Positions 1 through 14,228 of a stretch of 64,000 nucleotides of DNA are shown here, piece by piece; the stretch's first letter is position 1; every line of letters begins with the position of its first letter. Source of the DNA: Aphelocoma coerulescens (taxonomy: Eukaryota > Chordata > Aves > Passeriformes > Corvidae); assembly GCF_041296385.1 (NCBI RefSeq), contig NC_091013.1, positions 67,549,563 through 67,613,562 of the forward strand, in the 5' to 3' direction. The translations under genes and the position numbers were made by a program. The notes below the pieces were generated by a model. It was not told where the DNA came from, made no database searches, and worked only from the letters and a program-made list of their open reading frames with translations.

Positions 1-3000
1 TATATTTTCAATTCTGGTGCTTTACTTACTTGACAAACAGTTTTTATTTTATATCTTAATGCTGTTGGACAACACTATCATCTGCTTTTTCATTTTGTAA
101 CACTGTTTAGCACTAATGATTCATGTAGATAATGTATACAAGGTGTAACAGAAAAAAAATAACATGGGGTTTGCTGGAAGAAAGGTAATATAATATTTGA
201 GAGCCTTGTTCCCTGGAGAAAGGAAACCATAATTGTTTCCAGAATGTGCTTGCCTGATTACTTTTGAGTCTTTGGGACTGAGCTCCCACTCTCCCCTGCC
301 TTCTCACAGCAGGCTGAATTCAGCCCTGAGGAAGCAGCACAACCCCCTGTCTCCAGATGGGAAAGAGGAGTGCAGCTCCTGGAGCTGCTGGCTAGGGAAG
401 GGCTGTGATTTTACAAGTGGGTGGTGGCAGCTCCCTGGCTCTGTCTTTGGGGCAGCAGCATTGCCTTGAATGCTTGCAGTGGTTCATGGAGAGCGGTGAA
501 CATCGGGGGTTTGGGATTGGCTTTCCTCCACTCAGGCCTCACATCTGTATCCCTTCTCTGCTACTCTGAGTATTCTAACTGCTGGAGTTTGGTGGATTCA
601 ACCTAACAACATGTTGTAGTCACAAGAATACACTCTATCCATCAAATACCTCGAGGGTGAATTGCTGAGTTTGTGAGGTCGGCTGTTTTAATCTCCACAG
701 CCTGCAATGGTTTTGGTAAAGGATGCTTGCCACAAATCACAGTCATAGGTGTCTTTTTTCTGAAATACAGAGATCATAACCCATGGCCAATAATTTAAAA
801 AGTAAGCAGTGATTATGTTGCCTCACTGCTGCTGGGGATCTTCTCAGGAAAGGCTGAATTTCAGAGGCTGAGCACTTAATGCCAGGCCTTGGCTCAGCTG
901 AAGTGTGTTGAGCCCCCCTCATTTCATTAGTGATGCCTGATGCAGCGTGCATGTCCAGATGGGCTCTGGGGGAGCAGCTCTGCTCCTCACCAATTAGTTA
1001 TCAGAACAGAAATCAGGCCACTATTCCATGTTCATTAATTCTGGATCTTTGCACTGCAAAATCACCTGGCGGTACCAGGGGGATCCAGGACAGGCACTAA
1101 GCAATGGTCATATTCCTACTGAATTTGACAGGGTGCACACTGAGCTTTGTGCTGGCTGTTGGGTAACATGTGGTCCAGCCTGAAGTTGCTTTAGGTCCTT
1201 TGAAATAAAGTCTTCAAGTAAAAAGTAACACTTCAAAATTTTAGTCCAATTTGAATAAATGTAGTGAATTTTTACCTGTTAGTTTATACTGTGTGCCTGT
1301 TGCAATTTTTACTCTGATGCAGGGCACCTTATAACTGGATAAAGAGTCTAGTGGACCCATGCCCACATGTAATCCCACATAGTGCTTCAAATGCTGAATA
1401 CACAAGTAGCACCCCGTAACCACAATTCACACTCTTTGTAGAAAATTTCCTTCTGCTCTCCTTTTCCCAGCTTTATGTTTTTGTCATTTGCTAAACAGAT
1501 TGAGGCTTCAGACAAATAGCTTTCCAACAATAACTAGAGGTGGTAGTAGCCATGTCAAGGATGTTATAAAATCCTGCTGTCTGTGCTGTTTTGCTTAATC
1601 TTGACGACACAGGCAAGGGAACCAAGCACCGAGCAGAAGGGATGTAAAATGTCCTAAGTCAGTAGAATGATGGATAGCATGCTTTGTCCTTTTGAAGATC
1701 CTTATGAATGCTCAAAATTATGGCTAGGCTTGGATTAAACAGCATTTCAACCAAAACATTGCATTTGGGTCTTTCAGACATTGAGTCATTTGAAAGATGG
1801 GAGAACATTTAATCTTACACCCACACAGACATCTTCATTTCCAAAACAGGATCTCTCCTGACGTTTAATGACTCTCCAGTCTGTGTTGAAACTGAATGCT
1901 GAAAGGAAAATACATCAGTCAGCAAGGGAATGTTAAAACTCACTCTGTACTCATTCAAACATCATTGTCAGCATCTCTGGCTTTTGAGGGTTTATACATG
2001 CTAAATATTCTGGACAATACTCTTTATAGCCTCAGAATTTTTTCCTATGCATTATATTTTTCAACTCCTCTTCTTTTTCTTTTTTTTTGTGAATCCCACA
2101 CCAGTATTTCATTAGCCACTTCTTTACTGACCAGAGTAAAACACTCTATTTCTACACAAGCTGTTTCTCAGCCTGTCCTGGACTACTGATTTCCTTCATG
2201 TCTGATCCCTTTTGATAAGCCATTTCTGCGTCTTGAACTTGACTCAGACAGGCTGGAAAACAGAAAGAAGAACTGAAGCTCTGGAAACTGCTTACTGTGT
2301 TTTATATGAGTCCTCCTTCATAGATGCAATTCATCTCTGTCGTACTTGACGTATCAGGTGGTTCTAACTGCTTTCCTGTTTTAATGGCAAACTTTTCTCA
2401 AGTAGATTTTTCATGGTTTATGGAGATTTTATGTGAATGTTTTAGTGTCACTTAGTCACTATTAAGGCAGAGAGTTATCAGCAAAGTAAAGGGATGGTTT
2501 TGGATGAACTCTAATGAGAAATTATTTTGAGCCTGGTTAATTATGTCACTTCTTTAACAGACTCGGCAGTGTCTGAAGGTGTCAGTAGCCCTCATGAGGA
2601 TGAGAATATCCTCAGTGGCATTTGGCAATGCTGGGACTGAGCTCTTCTGAAACTGTCCCCAAATAATCAGCTCACTTTAACATGGCAGCAGATCAGGAAG
2701 CCAAGAGCTACCGAGACTCACAACAAGACCTAGTTTAAGCAAGCAGCCGTCAGCTGAGAAGTTCACACGATGTTATTTTACCTTCGGAGTGATATTTTGT
2801 ATGTGCCTTAGAGAATGGCAAGCTTCAGGGGAAAAAAACGAGGTCCAAAGCTTAGAGGTGGCATCTGCCAGGGCTTGAGGCAAGTCTGCTCTGGAGACCT
2901 ACTTGAATATCTGCCAGCAGAATGAGCCACCTTACAAGGTTTTGTAATGTGTGTTTGCCTACTTTGGCAAGCCTGACATCGAAATGGCATTTGTGGATTT

Positions 3001-4722
3001 GAGAACCCTTGGGGTGAGTGAAGTTGCAGAGGCTGTAACCCAGTCCTGAGGAATTACCACTAAATGCACTCCCTCTGTGACCCTAAAACCCATTCATACA
3101 GCTGCAAGCCAGCTCAACTGAGGCTGTTTTGCTGCTGCAAGCCTTCCTCTGTCCAGGTGTCTTACTGTCACTGGGGAGGGTCACACAACTGTTTCTGCCA
3201 AATGAAATAACACAGTGACTCTCCGCCTTCCTCTAACCATTACTTCCATTTCACCGAGTCCTGGCGGAATGAGTGTACCTTTTCCTGTGGGGACACGTGA
3301 GACTCAGCAGCAGATGGTTTTTTTGTTTGTTTTTTTTTTTCCCAGCAGTTTGATCTCTGCTATATTTTTCTGAAAAGGGACGTTTTCTCTTTATTTCCTT
3401 TACATTAGTTTTCATCACGTGCATTTCCTTTTGTTAGTGAAAAGATAAGAAAAGCTGATAGGAATTTAGAGCAGAGGGTGAAGTGGCAAATGTGATATTT
3501 TCACTAGCTGCAAGTCACTTTGAAATATGGTTTGTAACATTAACAGCATTCCTGTGCACGGAAGAACAGTGAATGATTTTGTCCTTTCCATTCTTTGGCA
3601 CTGACCCACTGTAGCTCCATTCAAACCTAGTTTTTTAAAGAGAGAAGGCTGCCTTGGAGAACGGCCTTTGGTGCATAGACATAAGCACCTGCGCTGTCCT
3701 GGGAGGTACTGGTTTGTTATGACCATGGTAAATAAGGTACTCAGGCTCTGCAAAGAATCACTTCAGGTGCCATTTGTTGGATCCAACACTATAAAGGCAG
3801 TAGCATAAAGAATCTTGTCTGCTGTGGGATGCTGGGGATGCTGAGCTGAGTGTGCAGTGTGGAGCTCCAGTCCAGGTGCAGCACTCCAGGCAGACCCTGT
3901 CTCTGCAGTGCTTGCCCCGTTTTAGTCATTTGAGCTCTTACAGGGTTTTCTTACAAGAAAACAACTCCATTCATCACTTCCAATACCAGACAGAGGGGAT
4001 GTTCACATGAGAGCTTGTTGCTGCACAGTGAGATAAAGGCAAGGCCACACAGGTGTGTAATCACTGGCGCAGAATGGGAGCTGCCTGTGGGATCCCCCAT
4101 TATCATCACTCGTCTGAGTCTGCCCTGCACCGAGGGAGAGATGCAGCACAACACAGGCCTGAAATAAGTCTGCACTCCTCATGCGTGGCTTTGTCAAGAA
4201 GTTCTCATTCAAAAGAAGTGTCTTCATTTTATTTCAGCAAAAGCATTGCTCTCTACACTATCATGTGCTAGCTAATACCCTGTTAGCTCTGTAGTGGGTT
4301 CTTGTGGTGGATTAGCTGAAGTCTCATCTGTTCCTTAGGAAGGGTATATCATTGTCAATATGTTTAATCCTTCTGCAAAATCAAACCATTTAATATGCAA
4401 AAGATAGTATTTATCATTTATCTCTTGGAACAAAATCAGGGATGAAAAATACTGACATAAAACCATCCAAAATTTCAGATTTTTTAATCCTATAAAATGT
4501 CAATACATTGAAACTCACAGATTTTAATGAATTCAAATTCTTCTGAATCAATGACAAAAACTATTGAACTTGTTATTGATATAGTTTGACATGATAGTTC
4601 TTTTGTTCAGTTGCTCTTTTTGTACAATTTCTTAAAAGGAGATTTTGAGAGGGGGAGAGAACAAAAGGATGAGGGAGGAAGGTGGGGAAGGAAGAGAGGG
4701 AAAAAGAAGAAAAGAGAAAAGT

Positions 4723-4835
4723 GAAAAGAAAAGAAAAAAAAGAAAAGAAAAAAGAAAGAAAAGAAAAAAGAAAAGAAAAGAAAAGAAAAGAAAAGAAAAG
4801 AAAAGAAAAGAAAAGAAAAGAAAAGAAAAGAAAAG

Positions 4836-4866
<31 letters not shown>

Positions 4867-4956
4867 GAAAAGAAAAGAAAAGAAAAGAAAAGAAAAGAAA
4901 AGAAAAGAAAAGAAAAGAAAAGAAAAGAAAAGAAAAGAAAAAGAAAAGAAAAAGAA
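4723..4956. repeat. (AAAAG)n pentanucleotide microsatellite, purine-only tract
   Basis: An uninterrupted run of 234 purines is built mainly of AAAAG units. Two near-perfect blocks (about 4770-4855 and 4862-4939, roughly 15-17 units each) are separated by a slip to six or more A's. Less regular AAAAG/AAAG units flank them, and a looser purine-rich lead-in starts near 4643. Long lysine/arginine/glutamate-type frames on + and phenylalanine/leucine-type frames on - are artefacts of the repeat, not genes. Mirror-symmetric homopurine tracts of this length can form triplex (H-DNA) structures and are usually length-polymorphic. The tract lies inside an LHFPL6 intron. Confidence 0.97.
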
Positions 4957-7900
4957 TATTGATTTTATGTATTTTAGCCATAACTATTCCAGTTTCCCTT
5001 GCTGGCGTACAGTGCCTACTTTAATTTTCTTCAAATAAAAAAAAATGGCAGAAGAATTGCTATGCTGAAGCTGAAGACACATATTTTTGACTTTAATCAT
5101 CTTCAACACGTTATGTCTGTAACTGCTTGTCCCTGCTGCTCAGTAGTTGCATTATTCAAATCTGAACTTTATGTCTGACTTTCTTTCTAAAGTTTGTCAG
5201 AAAATATCAAATTCAGAATTTCAAGCATAATTTTTTTTTACTAAAATGTCGATTAAAAAAACTGGTCCAATTTCCAAGTTAAAATATGAAAAGTGTTCAC
5301 TTTTTTTTTCTATATAGAGCCATTACAAGAAAAACAAACTTAGAAGGATTTACAAGAGTGATTGGCCCCATTTTTTACTTGGTTCCACTCATTTGTCCCC
5401 ACCTCTTTCCCCAGCTATCAGGAGTGTTTCCTTCAGTTCTTGCACCCATGGAATTTGCTAAACAGCCCACAAGCTTTTGTCTCCTCTTCTGTCTCCTAAA
5501 TGCTCACTTGTTTCACAGTGTTCCTGGAGCCATAGCAATAGTGATATTCAGGTGGATATTATTCCCATCTGAGTAAGGGTAAGACAACTTTCTAACCATT
5601 TTCTTACCTCTAGCCTGGCTTGTTCATTGATGTGTGACTTTTGGTTCAGTTGCTTAAATAGTTCAAGGCATGATAAATGAAAGTCAACAAACTATAGGCT
5701 TGTTTCAGTCAGTGTATGAATATTGGTGATACCAGAGCCCAAACTGCAGTTGGTTTAAAGCACAGAAAGTTGAATGTTCAAGAATCAAAGTTAAGTTCTC
5801 CTTCATACATTTTTTTATAAGCCCTTATAATCTCTTGACTTCTCTTCCTTTTTTTTGGATAAGATTAATTTTGATCTCTGAGCGTAGAAGTAAAATAATC
5901 TGTCATTGGTATTTCTTGTGCCTGGCACATTGATCATGACATACCAGCAAAAATGGTTTGTCTCCTCTGAAAACTACTGGTTACAACAGAAACCTAAGTA
6001 TGTCAGGTTCATAGCAGGAGCTCTGTAAGGCTCTCTGTAATTAGTGGAGACTTTAAAAAGTTAAAACTAGATGGTCTAACAGTGTTTGAAGTAAGGTTAA
6101 TTCTTTTCTAAAGTTGTTCTTTCTTGTTCTTTCATATTTTGAATTGCAGGAATTGTGGGGATGGGGAGGCAGGGCATCTGAAAGTCTTCTGCACTCTTAA
6201 AAGATTAAAGCATCCTCCACCTGCACTGCTCCTTGTGATGCCAGTAGAATTCTTATATTTAGGGCAAAGATAGAGCTGTGGCCCAAAGGCTTGGAAGTTT
6301 TAGAAAAAACGGACTTCTTACTTGCTCATTAAGCATTTTCTTTTCTTATCTACAAATATATGCAGATAAGCTGCTAATTATGTGGATCCATCTGTTGTAT
6401 TTAAAGTGTGATAAATGTAGATCCTAAGTTTAAAGCTTCATAGAAGCTTATTATATTTCAAGACCTTCTTTTTAGAGTATGACTTTTAGAGTACTAAATG
6501 CATCTGGAACAAAGTTAAGAGTCTGTGAAGGTCTGCAGGTTTCCTGACAGATCATTGTGAACTGTGTTTTCCCTCTCTTTTGGGAATACCCGTGACAAAG
6601 TATTTTACTCACTCTGGTCACAGCTCCTACTGCTTTTGAGGCATCTGCTCCCAGCACATCTGTTTAACACTGTGGTGTAGAAGTGCTTTCCTTCTTTCTT
6701 CACCAGAGACCTGTTAACCTGCTAGAGAAGATATTTTAGTTGAGCATTTCTACAAATTTGCCATGTGTGATTTGTGTGTCTTTTGTGACATTTTCTGACA
6801 CAAGCCTTGGATAGCAGAGGGAAATGGAAAGCTTCTTAGAATTGAAGTGCCTGGTGGCCAGGTGATAGAATTGTGAGCCCTTTTGATGCAGCTGGATTGT
6901 CAGAAATTTACTGTAATTTTTCTTTCAGATTTTGCAGCAGAATTAAAATACAATGGATCAGGGAGAGATCCCGGTGATGCACTGCTACATGAATGGGAAA
7001 GTCCCAGGTGTCCAGTACCCTATTTTTCTCTTCCAGTTCAAAGAAAACCCATGTGACACATGGCTTGCTCAAGGAACACAACTAAGCATTCACATTTTTC
7101 TCTTGAATGTGCATTTGGAATTAGGAGTTGCTTGTATGACAGCTCTGGAGAGAACCCCAAGATAGCACAGTGGGTTTTCCTCACTCCTTGCCCCACCTCC
7201 CAGCAGAGTCCAGACTCTGTCAGGCTTCTTGTCTCTCAAAGTCATCCTTGGAGAGCAGAATGACAAGAAGACAGGGATATTTACAGGCTTGTAGTTTCTT
7301 CTTGTGGTCCAGAAAGTTGTGCTGCATTATGGAGATGCCAAATACATTACAGCCATTGATAAGAATGTCCATTAGCTGATGTTAGAAAACACCAGACATC
7401 TTTCAAAGAAGGGAAGTGGCCATTTTTCAAGCAAGGAGAACTAGCAGTTAATAAGGACGGGAGAAATAAATCTGTGTTTCAGTCATAATGGGTGTCTTCA
7501 GTCATGAATAGCAGGATAGAACTCCAGGAGCATTGCAGCAAAGTGAACTGCTGCCTTCCTGTTCCTGTTCACTCAGCCCGTGACGAGGCCCTTCAATGTG
7601 GATGTTGCAGGGGTCATTGCATGGCTCTGTCCTCAGTTCTACTGCAGATCAATGACTCTGTGGGTCAATTGACTCGATCTGTGCCAAGTAAGGACACAGA
7701 CTGAGATGAGTCAGTATGACTTGACATCTGTTACTTCAGAGGGTTGTTTTCTTAACACCATCATGAAATCTACCTTAGCTTTCGAGGAAAAAGTGTTAAG
7801 GGCAGTGTATCTCATTCTGCATTCTTGCTTGTACATGATAATATCTATGAGTATTAGACAGAAAGCTTGCTGACAGTGTCTTAGTGATGTATATGTACTG

Positions 7901-10397
7901 AAAAGTAGCAATTGGTATGATTTGGTTGTGAAAACACTGTAACCTTCCTTTTATTTTTCTCAGTCCATTTGTTGTGATGGAAACTACTGTTTGCTTTGAT
8001 TTTTACTAGTTCACTATCTTTTTCCTGAAAATACTTGAGTGCTGAAGCAACTCCCAACATATCACAGCTCACACTCCTCAAAGAAAATGTGGCTGAATTA
8101 AAGCTTAGTTCAGATTCAGGATGTAAAGCCCTTGAATCTTTGCGATGCACAAGCTTCAAGAAAATGCAAACCTCACCCAACAGTGAGGTGTCAGACATCA
8201 GAGAGGTCTAAGGAGCATTCTGGGAATCTTTCATCGTACTCATTTGTTGACATTGCATTGATTACTACATAACTGTTTGGTCATAGAGAATTATTTCTCC
8301 ATGGAATTTAGCCTGCAACAAGGTAGTGCCCCTTCACAATCATGTGGTTACTGGAAGTGAAGCTTCACAGAAAGGTTAAAAGATTTGACAGGAGAAAGAT
8401 TTGACAGAAGATAGGTAATGTCTACTGAAAGCAAGTTCTACTGTATCATCCAAGTGCTATCAGGGATGTGTAACCAAGTCTGAACAGCTTCAGTCTGGCA
8501 GACAACAGCTATTAAAGCTACAAAGAAGTGTAATCGATTTATATTTTGCATATTGACTGCTGTACTTTCCAAGATACACCTTCCCAAACTGATGTTGTCA
8601 CAGTCCATACGACAACAAGCAGTAACACCCTCAGCTTCCCTTCTCATGGATGGAACAACAGAAGGGTAGCTAATACAATTTGACACCCAGGCTGAGAACC
8701 TCCAGGATTGCTGCAAAAACTGGCTCACATATTTTGAAAAGGTTTAGCAGAGGTTCTCCCCCCTCTCCCTGTCTGAGCGGGTTATATAAAAGACTTTTTA
8801 ATATTAAAATATTTCCTTTTTTCTATGTGGTCTTTAAAATAAAGCCTCTGGGGCTGTTAATATCTCTGATGTTACAGCTTTGAAGACTGCATAAAATTAT
8901 TTTAAAGGAGAAGCTTTTAAAGGACTCGTCCATTTCTAACACTGGCAGTCAATCTAGTTTGTAGCTCTAGATATAAGTGGAAAATTTGATATAACACAAG
9001 TTAGAGGCAAAAGATTTTACGTGACAGTTTGAAAAGACACATATTTCTAAGTGCTGAACTTTCATTTGTTAGGATTTCATTTAGTAAAGGATGCTCTCTA
9101 AAACTGCAACTGTCTCACTGCATTTGGCTGCAGATTGTAGAGTGTAGAAGAGCTTTCTTTTATGTAGTTAATTCAGTAAAAAGAAAAAACGAGCCAATTC
9201 TACTTAATAGTGAGGAGTCCACAAGATTTTTAGCACATTAGCCCCTGTGTCGGCCTAGAAGGAAAAAGCAGGCACATTAAGCAATATCTTTTTTTGAAAA
9301 CCTGGAAAGAAATGTCTGATAAAAATGCAAAAGGTGTTAAAATTTACTTCAGTCTGTTGGGACTTACGTGTTCCACTGTGGAAGATTTTAGGGGAGGAAG
9401 CATCCTGTTTTGCAACATGATTTCCTTATTTCCATTTCTTAGAGTTCAAAATATTCTCATAATTTAAATGATAAGATTTTGTCTCAGTATTTGCAGGAAA
9501 AAAAGGACCATGGGTTAGATAAAAGGTGAGCATTGGGTGGTGGTGTGACACTTTTATGTTGGACATGAGAAAGATCAGTTGAAGCTAAGAAGAGAGGAAT
9601 CAGTCAGGTAAGAGTTGCTAATCTGACTGAGGGGACACTTATCCCTTGGAAAGAAAATGTAAACTTTTGTTATGAGATCCTGGAATTCTCATGTCCTGTA
9701 AATTTACTGTGAGGCATGGCCTTGCAGAGGGGGAACTTTCATCCTCATTTTAGGTCTGTAGTTCAATCTTCAGTCTAAGGAATGTTTTAGAAGGAAAGGG
9801 GAAAAAGTTTATTCTTTGACAAATGACAGATTCCAGTATAAAATAATTTCATTCAATCTATTTTATTCCACCATCTATGATTGCATTCCACATCTCAGTT
9901 GCTCCAAGGTTATTGTAGCAGCAGGAGTACCATCACCACAGAAGGAGTAAATGATGGATTTCTTATTTCCAGATCAATATGAATCTTCTGGTATTGTTGA
10001 ACTAAACAGTCTGCTCTTCCAGCACCTTTTCTGTCCTTCCCCACCACTTCTTTAACTTTTTCCTTATTTACTTTTCACCATAGATGATAATACTTAAGTA
10101 CTTCTTTTCCTTAGAGACACATTTTTGGGGGTTTCACTTTCATTATTCTAAAGAAATAAATTTGACCTAAGTTGACTGCAACTTTCCAGGTGGGAAGGAT
10201 ATTATAATATGAATTCCATAACTCTACATCATTATATCTACACAACTGTACAGCTATCACTTATGTCTGTTATGTCTCATATTCTCTTAGGTCTAGAATT
10301 ATTTTTTGTGTTTGTGATACTACAGCTGTTAAGATTACTTATTTCATTCCATGTCTTTGTATCATTTCCCATTTACATAATTCCTTAGAATCTTTCC

Positions 10398-10415
10398 TTT
10401 TTTTTTTTTTTTTTT
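10398..10415. repeat. Poly-T mononucleotide run (18 T)
   Basis: Eighteen consecutive T's sit in an AT-rich intron, with a second shorter T run about 16 bases downstream. It could be an old retroposon tail read on the other strand, but no element body is recognisable next to it. Confidence 0.9.
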
Positions 10416-10559
10416 ACATTACAAGACACTCTTTTTTTTATGTCTTTGTAACATCATGTACAAGGAAGGCTATATACCTATGAAATGTGACAGTTAATGA
10501 ATTACAAATATCCACATTAACTAAACAGGTTTTCTGGTCTCACACCAGAAGTATACGGT

Positions 10560-10705
10560 ACATTCAAGGTCGAGTGGGATAGGGCTCTGAGGAACCTGAG
10601 CGAACTGAAGATGTCTCTGCTAATTGCAGGGGGTTGGACCAGATGACCTTTAAATGTTGCTTTCAACCCAAACTATTCCATGATTCTGTAATTCTGATTC
10701 TATAA
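10560..10705 (+). mobile_element. CR1 LINE 3'-end fragment
   Basis: The stretch reads like the 3' end of an avian CR1 non-LTR retrotransposon in sense orientation. It has a GTTCAAGG-like start, a GGGATAGGGCTCTGAG segment, the GGTTGGACCAGATGACCTTTA block, and a terminal region of degenerate ATTCTATG-type units (TTCCATGATTCTG, GATTCTATAA). Only about 145 bp remains and no coding part is kept, so this is a 5'-truncated dead copy. The CR1 subfamily cannot be assigned by eye. Start and end are approximate. Confidence 0.85.
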
Positions 10706-13693
10706 TATTTAGCTGTGCTTTGAGCCATTATTCAATTCTTTCAAGAAAGAAATACTAATAGGGATGATATTGTAACCACCCTTTTTCAAGGACAGGCGTT
10801 CAAAATACAATCTATTGACATTATTACATCTGTTTATATTTGACCTGCTTATACTTCACTGATTTATATTTGTGTAATATGGAATTATAAAACCTCTACT
10901 TTGCAAGCATTGCCAAAGAAGTAGTATCCAGCAAGACAAATAAGAAGTAGTGAGAGCACCTGAAAAGCATGTATTTCTTAGCTGAACTTGTAATTCCTTG
11001 TCCAAGTTTACATCTGGTCTAACTTTGTGATTCAAGACAACATTTATTTTGAAGCACATACTGCATGTAAGACAAAATCCTTACCTTTGAGAAAAGAGCT
11101 GAGTCTTTGCCCTTCCCCAAATGCAGGCCTGTATGCATTTGTAAAGGTGGTTGGGAAAATCTGAGAGAACAGTAAATGCCAGTGAAACAATAAAAATCTC
11201 CCCTTCCTCTCTTCCAGTTCTTGGGATTAGTGTTTCTGATGAACTGACCAGCAGTGTTTGCAATGCCCTGTGGGGTCCTGATCTAAACCCTCCCCTCACG
11301 TGTCCCTGGCTTAAGCCAGTGAATGGTCATGCCCATCCTTGTCCCAGCATATCATCAGGACACAGCAGAAGTTACACAGAGAAGGTGAAAGCTGGAAGGT
11401 CTCACAGTCCTGTGATGTCCATCAAAATGTGGATCTGCAGACAGCCGTGAATGGAGTTGTTGGGTGTGTTCAGCTGGTGATGGACATGTGTCCCAGGACA
11501 AAAGGCAGGCATCCTGGCAGGTTTAATTACTCAAAATGCCCAGTACTGATGGAGTATCTCTCAGAGTGAGGGAAACCAAAGAAGACAGCTGAGACAAATT
11601 AGCAGGGCAGAGTAGTAAAGAATATGTCACATGTTAGAGGCGTTGAAGTAATGTTTATGTGGTGGTGATTAGCTCAATGGCCTTGTAGCTCTTGGGCCGA
11701 ATGAGCACAACAAAGCAGGGAAGGGGCGTTCCTCTGGCTCTTTTTTCCCTTGCCTTCAGGAGCCAGCCACTGTCTGGTGCAGCCCTTGGAGTGTTGATTT
11801 GATTCATGGCATCCAGCATGTCACCCAGGATTTATGCTGTGTCAAGGGGATTGTAATCCTCTGTTTAAAGTGCTTGTGAAGAAAGGCTTCATGTAAGTCA
11901 GGCACTCTGTTGCATTAGGGAATGTTTATTGCTACTCTGATGGAGTACTTTCAGGTATCATAACTTTTGTCAGACCTGAGCTCTGAGCAGGGAGGCATAA
12001 ATATCCAGGAGAATGCTGTTCCTGCCGAACAGGCTCTCTTCAGCAGGATTTGGCAGCACGTGTGCATAGCACTGGTGGGCGTCCTCTCCCCCAGGACTTG
12101 TGGGGTTATATGAGGATACAGAGATTTGCCAACACGAGTGTTTCTCTCAGCACACCATTTGGAAAGATGCAGGAAGGAAAAGGAGGAAAATGGGGAAGAC
12201 CTGCCCAATTGCAGAAGTAGTTTTAGGAGGATGGAGATGCCAATCTAACCTTGTGTTGTCGTTCCTGGCAGTCACTTCAGTGGACCCAGATTCTGACCAT
12301 TCACCTAGAAAAACCCAATTTACAGTCAGTATTGAGGAAGCCATACTTCAGAGATTAGGAAAGGCCTTTTTTCTCACCTCTGCATGTACTAAAGTCATGT
12401 GAGACTGAGCAAAGAGCAGAAATAGAAAATATAACCTGTCTCTCAACACTGAATAATTCCCATGATTTATTTAGCATCTTCTTTGCCAAGTCAGAAAATA
12501 ACACATTATTACTCTTTTGTTAATCTGAAATAGTGGTGCTTGCCTTGCTATCTCAGAGTAGCCATGCAGTGTGTACCAAATATAACAAGACCTATTTTTC
12601 CAGATGTTTTTAGCTTAACATGAAACAGAGACTGGCTCTTTGTTTTCCTAATGTGATGGTGCACGCTTTGCTTTCCAAGGGGAATGGACTTTGAGCCAGG
12701 CTAGTTACTCACCCATAGATGGAGCAGGGTTAATGTTCAGATGAAACCGAAAATAATTATGATTTGAGTAGATCAAATTTCTCAGGGTATGAAATAATAT
12801 ACTGGGCAACAGCTATAATTCACATAGCACAGTCACCCACTAATGACATTTCTAGGTTGTTTCTGAGTGATTTCAAGACACTGTGCCATAAAATCTTAAT
12901 GCATTTTATGAGAATAAGCGTATGTTTTATATGTAATGATCAGCAAGCTTCAGGGCATGAATGGAGCAGTAAGGGACTGTCATAGAGCATTTTTGTTGTA
13001 TGATTTAATGTGCCTTAGATTTATTTTTCTCAGCTGACATTTGTGAATGATAAGTATTTTTTTCTGCCTGGTAGTGTGGCTGGAAACAAAACCATGCTGA
13101 AAATAATGTAATTCTGTATTGTACAAATGTAGTTAATACTCTATTACAAGAAAAAAGCATTCTCAGAATTTTTTTTTGTGTGCGACAGTATGCAACTGCT
13201 CAATACACCAGGAGATCTTGCACAAAGGGAGTCCTGTGATGAAGGTTTTGATTGTTCCTGGATAAAAAGCAGCCCTATAGATTTCATAATGACTCAGAGC
13301 AATTCATAGCAACTGAGCTTTTGGGGTCTTTGAAGGAGCTCAGGGCTTGAATTTTTATGTGCATTATAAATATTTTCCTCCATTTTGATGGAGTTAAAGA
13401 GCAGTGAGTTAGGCATAATGGGTCTGCTATTATAAATTAAAAGTACTCCTGAATTAACAGAGTTGTGAGGAGTTGTTGAGCTTCAGAAGGGTGGATGGTG
13501 TGGGCATCCAAAATGCAATACCCCTGCATCCTGATGTGGGGTTTATAAAACAGCACAATTGATCCCGTGAATATGCCTATGGGACAACTGTGTTTTGCTT
13601 AACCTTCAGAGAAAAATGATGCCTTAGGTTTTAACTTTTATATTTTTCAAATCCTGTACTGCCTAGTGTGTAACTCTGAAGTTTCTTGTAGCC

Positions 13694-14055
13694 TGTTAAC
13701 TTCTGCTGTCTCACGCTAGGCAGACATAACAAAGCCTCTCCAGGCCTGCTCTCCAAGGACACCCTGAGTATCCTAGGTCCAAAAGTATAAACCAAAGAGC
13801 CTCTGAGATGGGGGAAAGCTGAGGGGAATTACATCATTAACTGAAGCTTTAATTGGAGAATTAACCCTGCTATGCAAATGAACCAAACCTATAAAAGTGT
13901 GAAGAACTTGTGACCTGTCATCCATCTTGGGGTCCCTCTTGGCAATAGCCTTTGGCTCCCCAGGGAGTACCTTTGAAGGCCTTTCAAATAAATATCCAGC
14001 TTTATTCCCTTATTCCCATCTACTCTCTGTGTCTAGGTGGCCTCTTAAGGCATCA
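13694..14055 (+). mobile_element. Endogenous retrovirus LTR-like element (solo, sense)
   Basis: This segment has LTR architecture on the + strand. An octamer ATGCAAAT at 13872-13879 lies just upstream of a TATA box (TATAAAA, 13890-13896). About 90 bp further on is a poly(A) signal AATAAA at 13987-13992, followed by a pyrimidine-rich U5-like tail. The block stands out from the surrounding intron, and no gag/pol/env sequence lies next to it, so it would be a solo LTR. I could not find a convincing TG...CA pair with a matching target-site duplication. Both ends are therefore uncertain by tens of bases, and the call rests on the internal signal order. An old promoter-bearing element of another class is possible. 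Confidence 0.6.
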
Positions 14056-14228
14056 AAAAAACCCCCCATCATTTGCTTTTAGTTTCTTGACTCTGCATTA
14101 ATCTACTGAATAGACACTTTTGTTTGTGCTCATCTCTTGTTCCTATGTGCCCACTGGAAGTTCCCACACAAACTCTCCTCTCCATCATGTCATGTCTTTG
14201 CTAGCCCACAACAGTTATCTCACATCCC

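Noticed and set aside
4607..5038. Lys/Arg/Glu-rich and Phe/Leu/Ser-rich frames of 105-124 codons
   Set aside because: They are translations of the (AAAAG)n repeat on both strands.
13679..14089. Shared 9-mer AGTTTCTTG on both sides of the LTR-like element as a target-site duplication
   Set aside because: The right-hand copy is not preceded by a CA end, and 9 bp is not a usual retroviral duplication length; likely coincidence.
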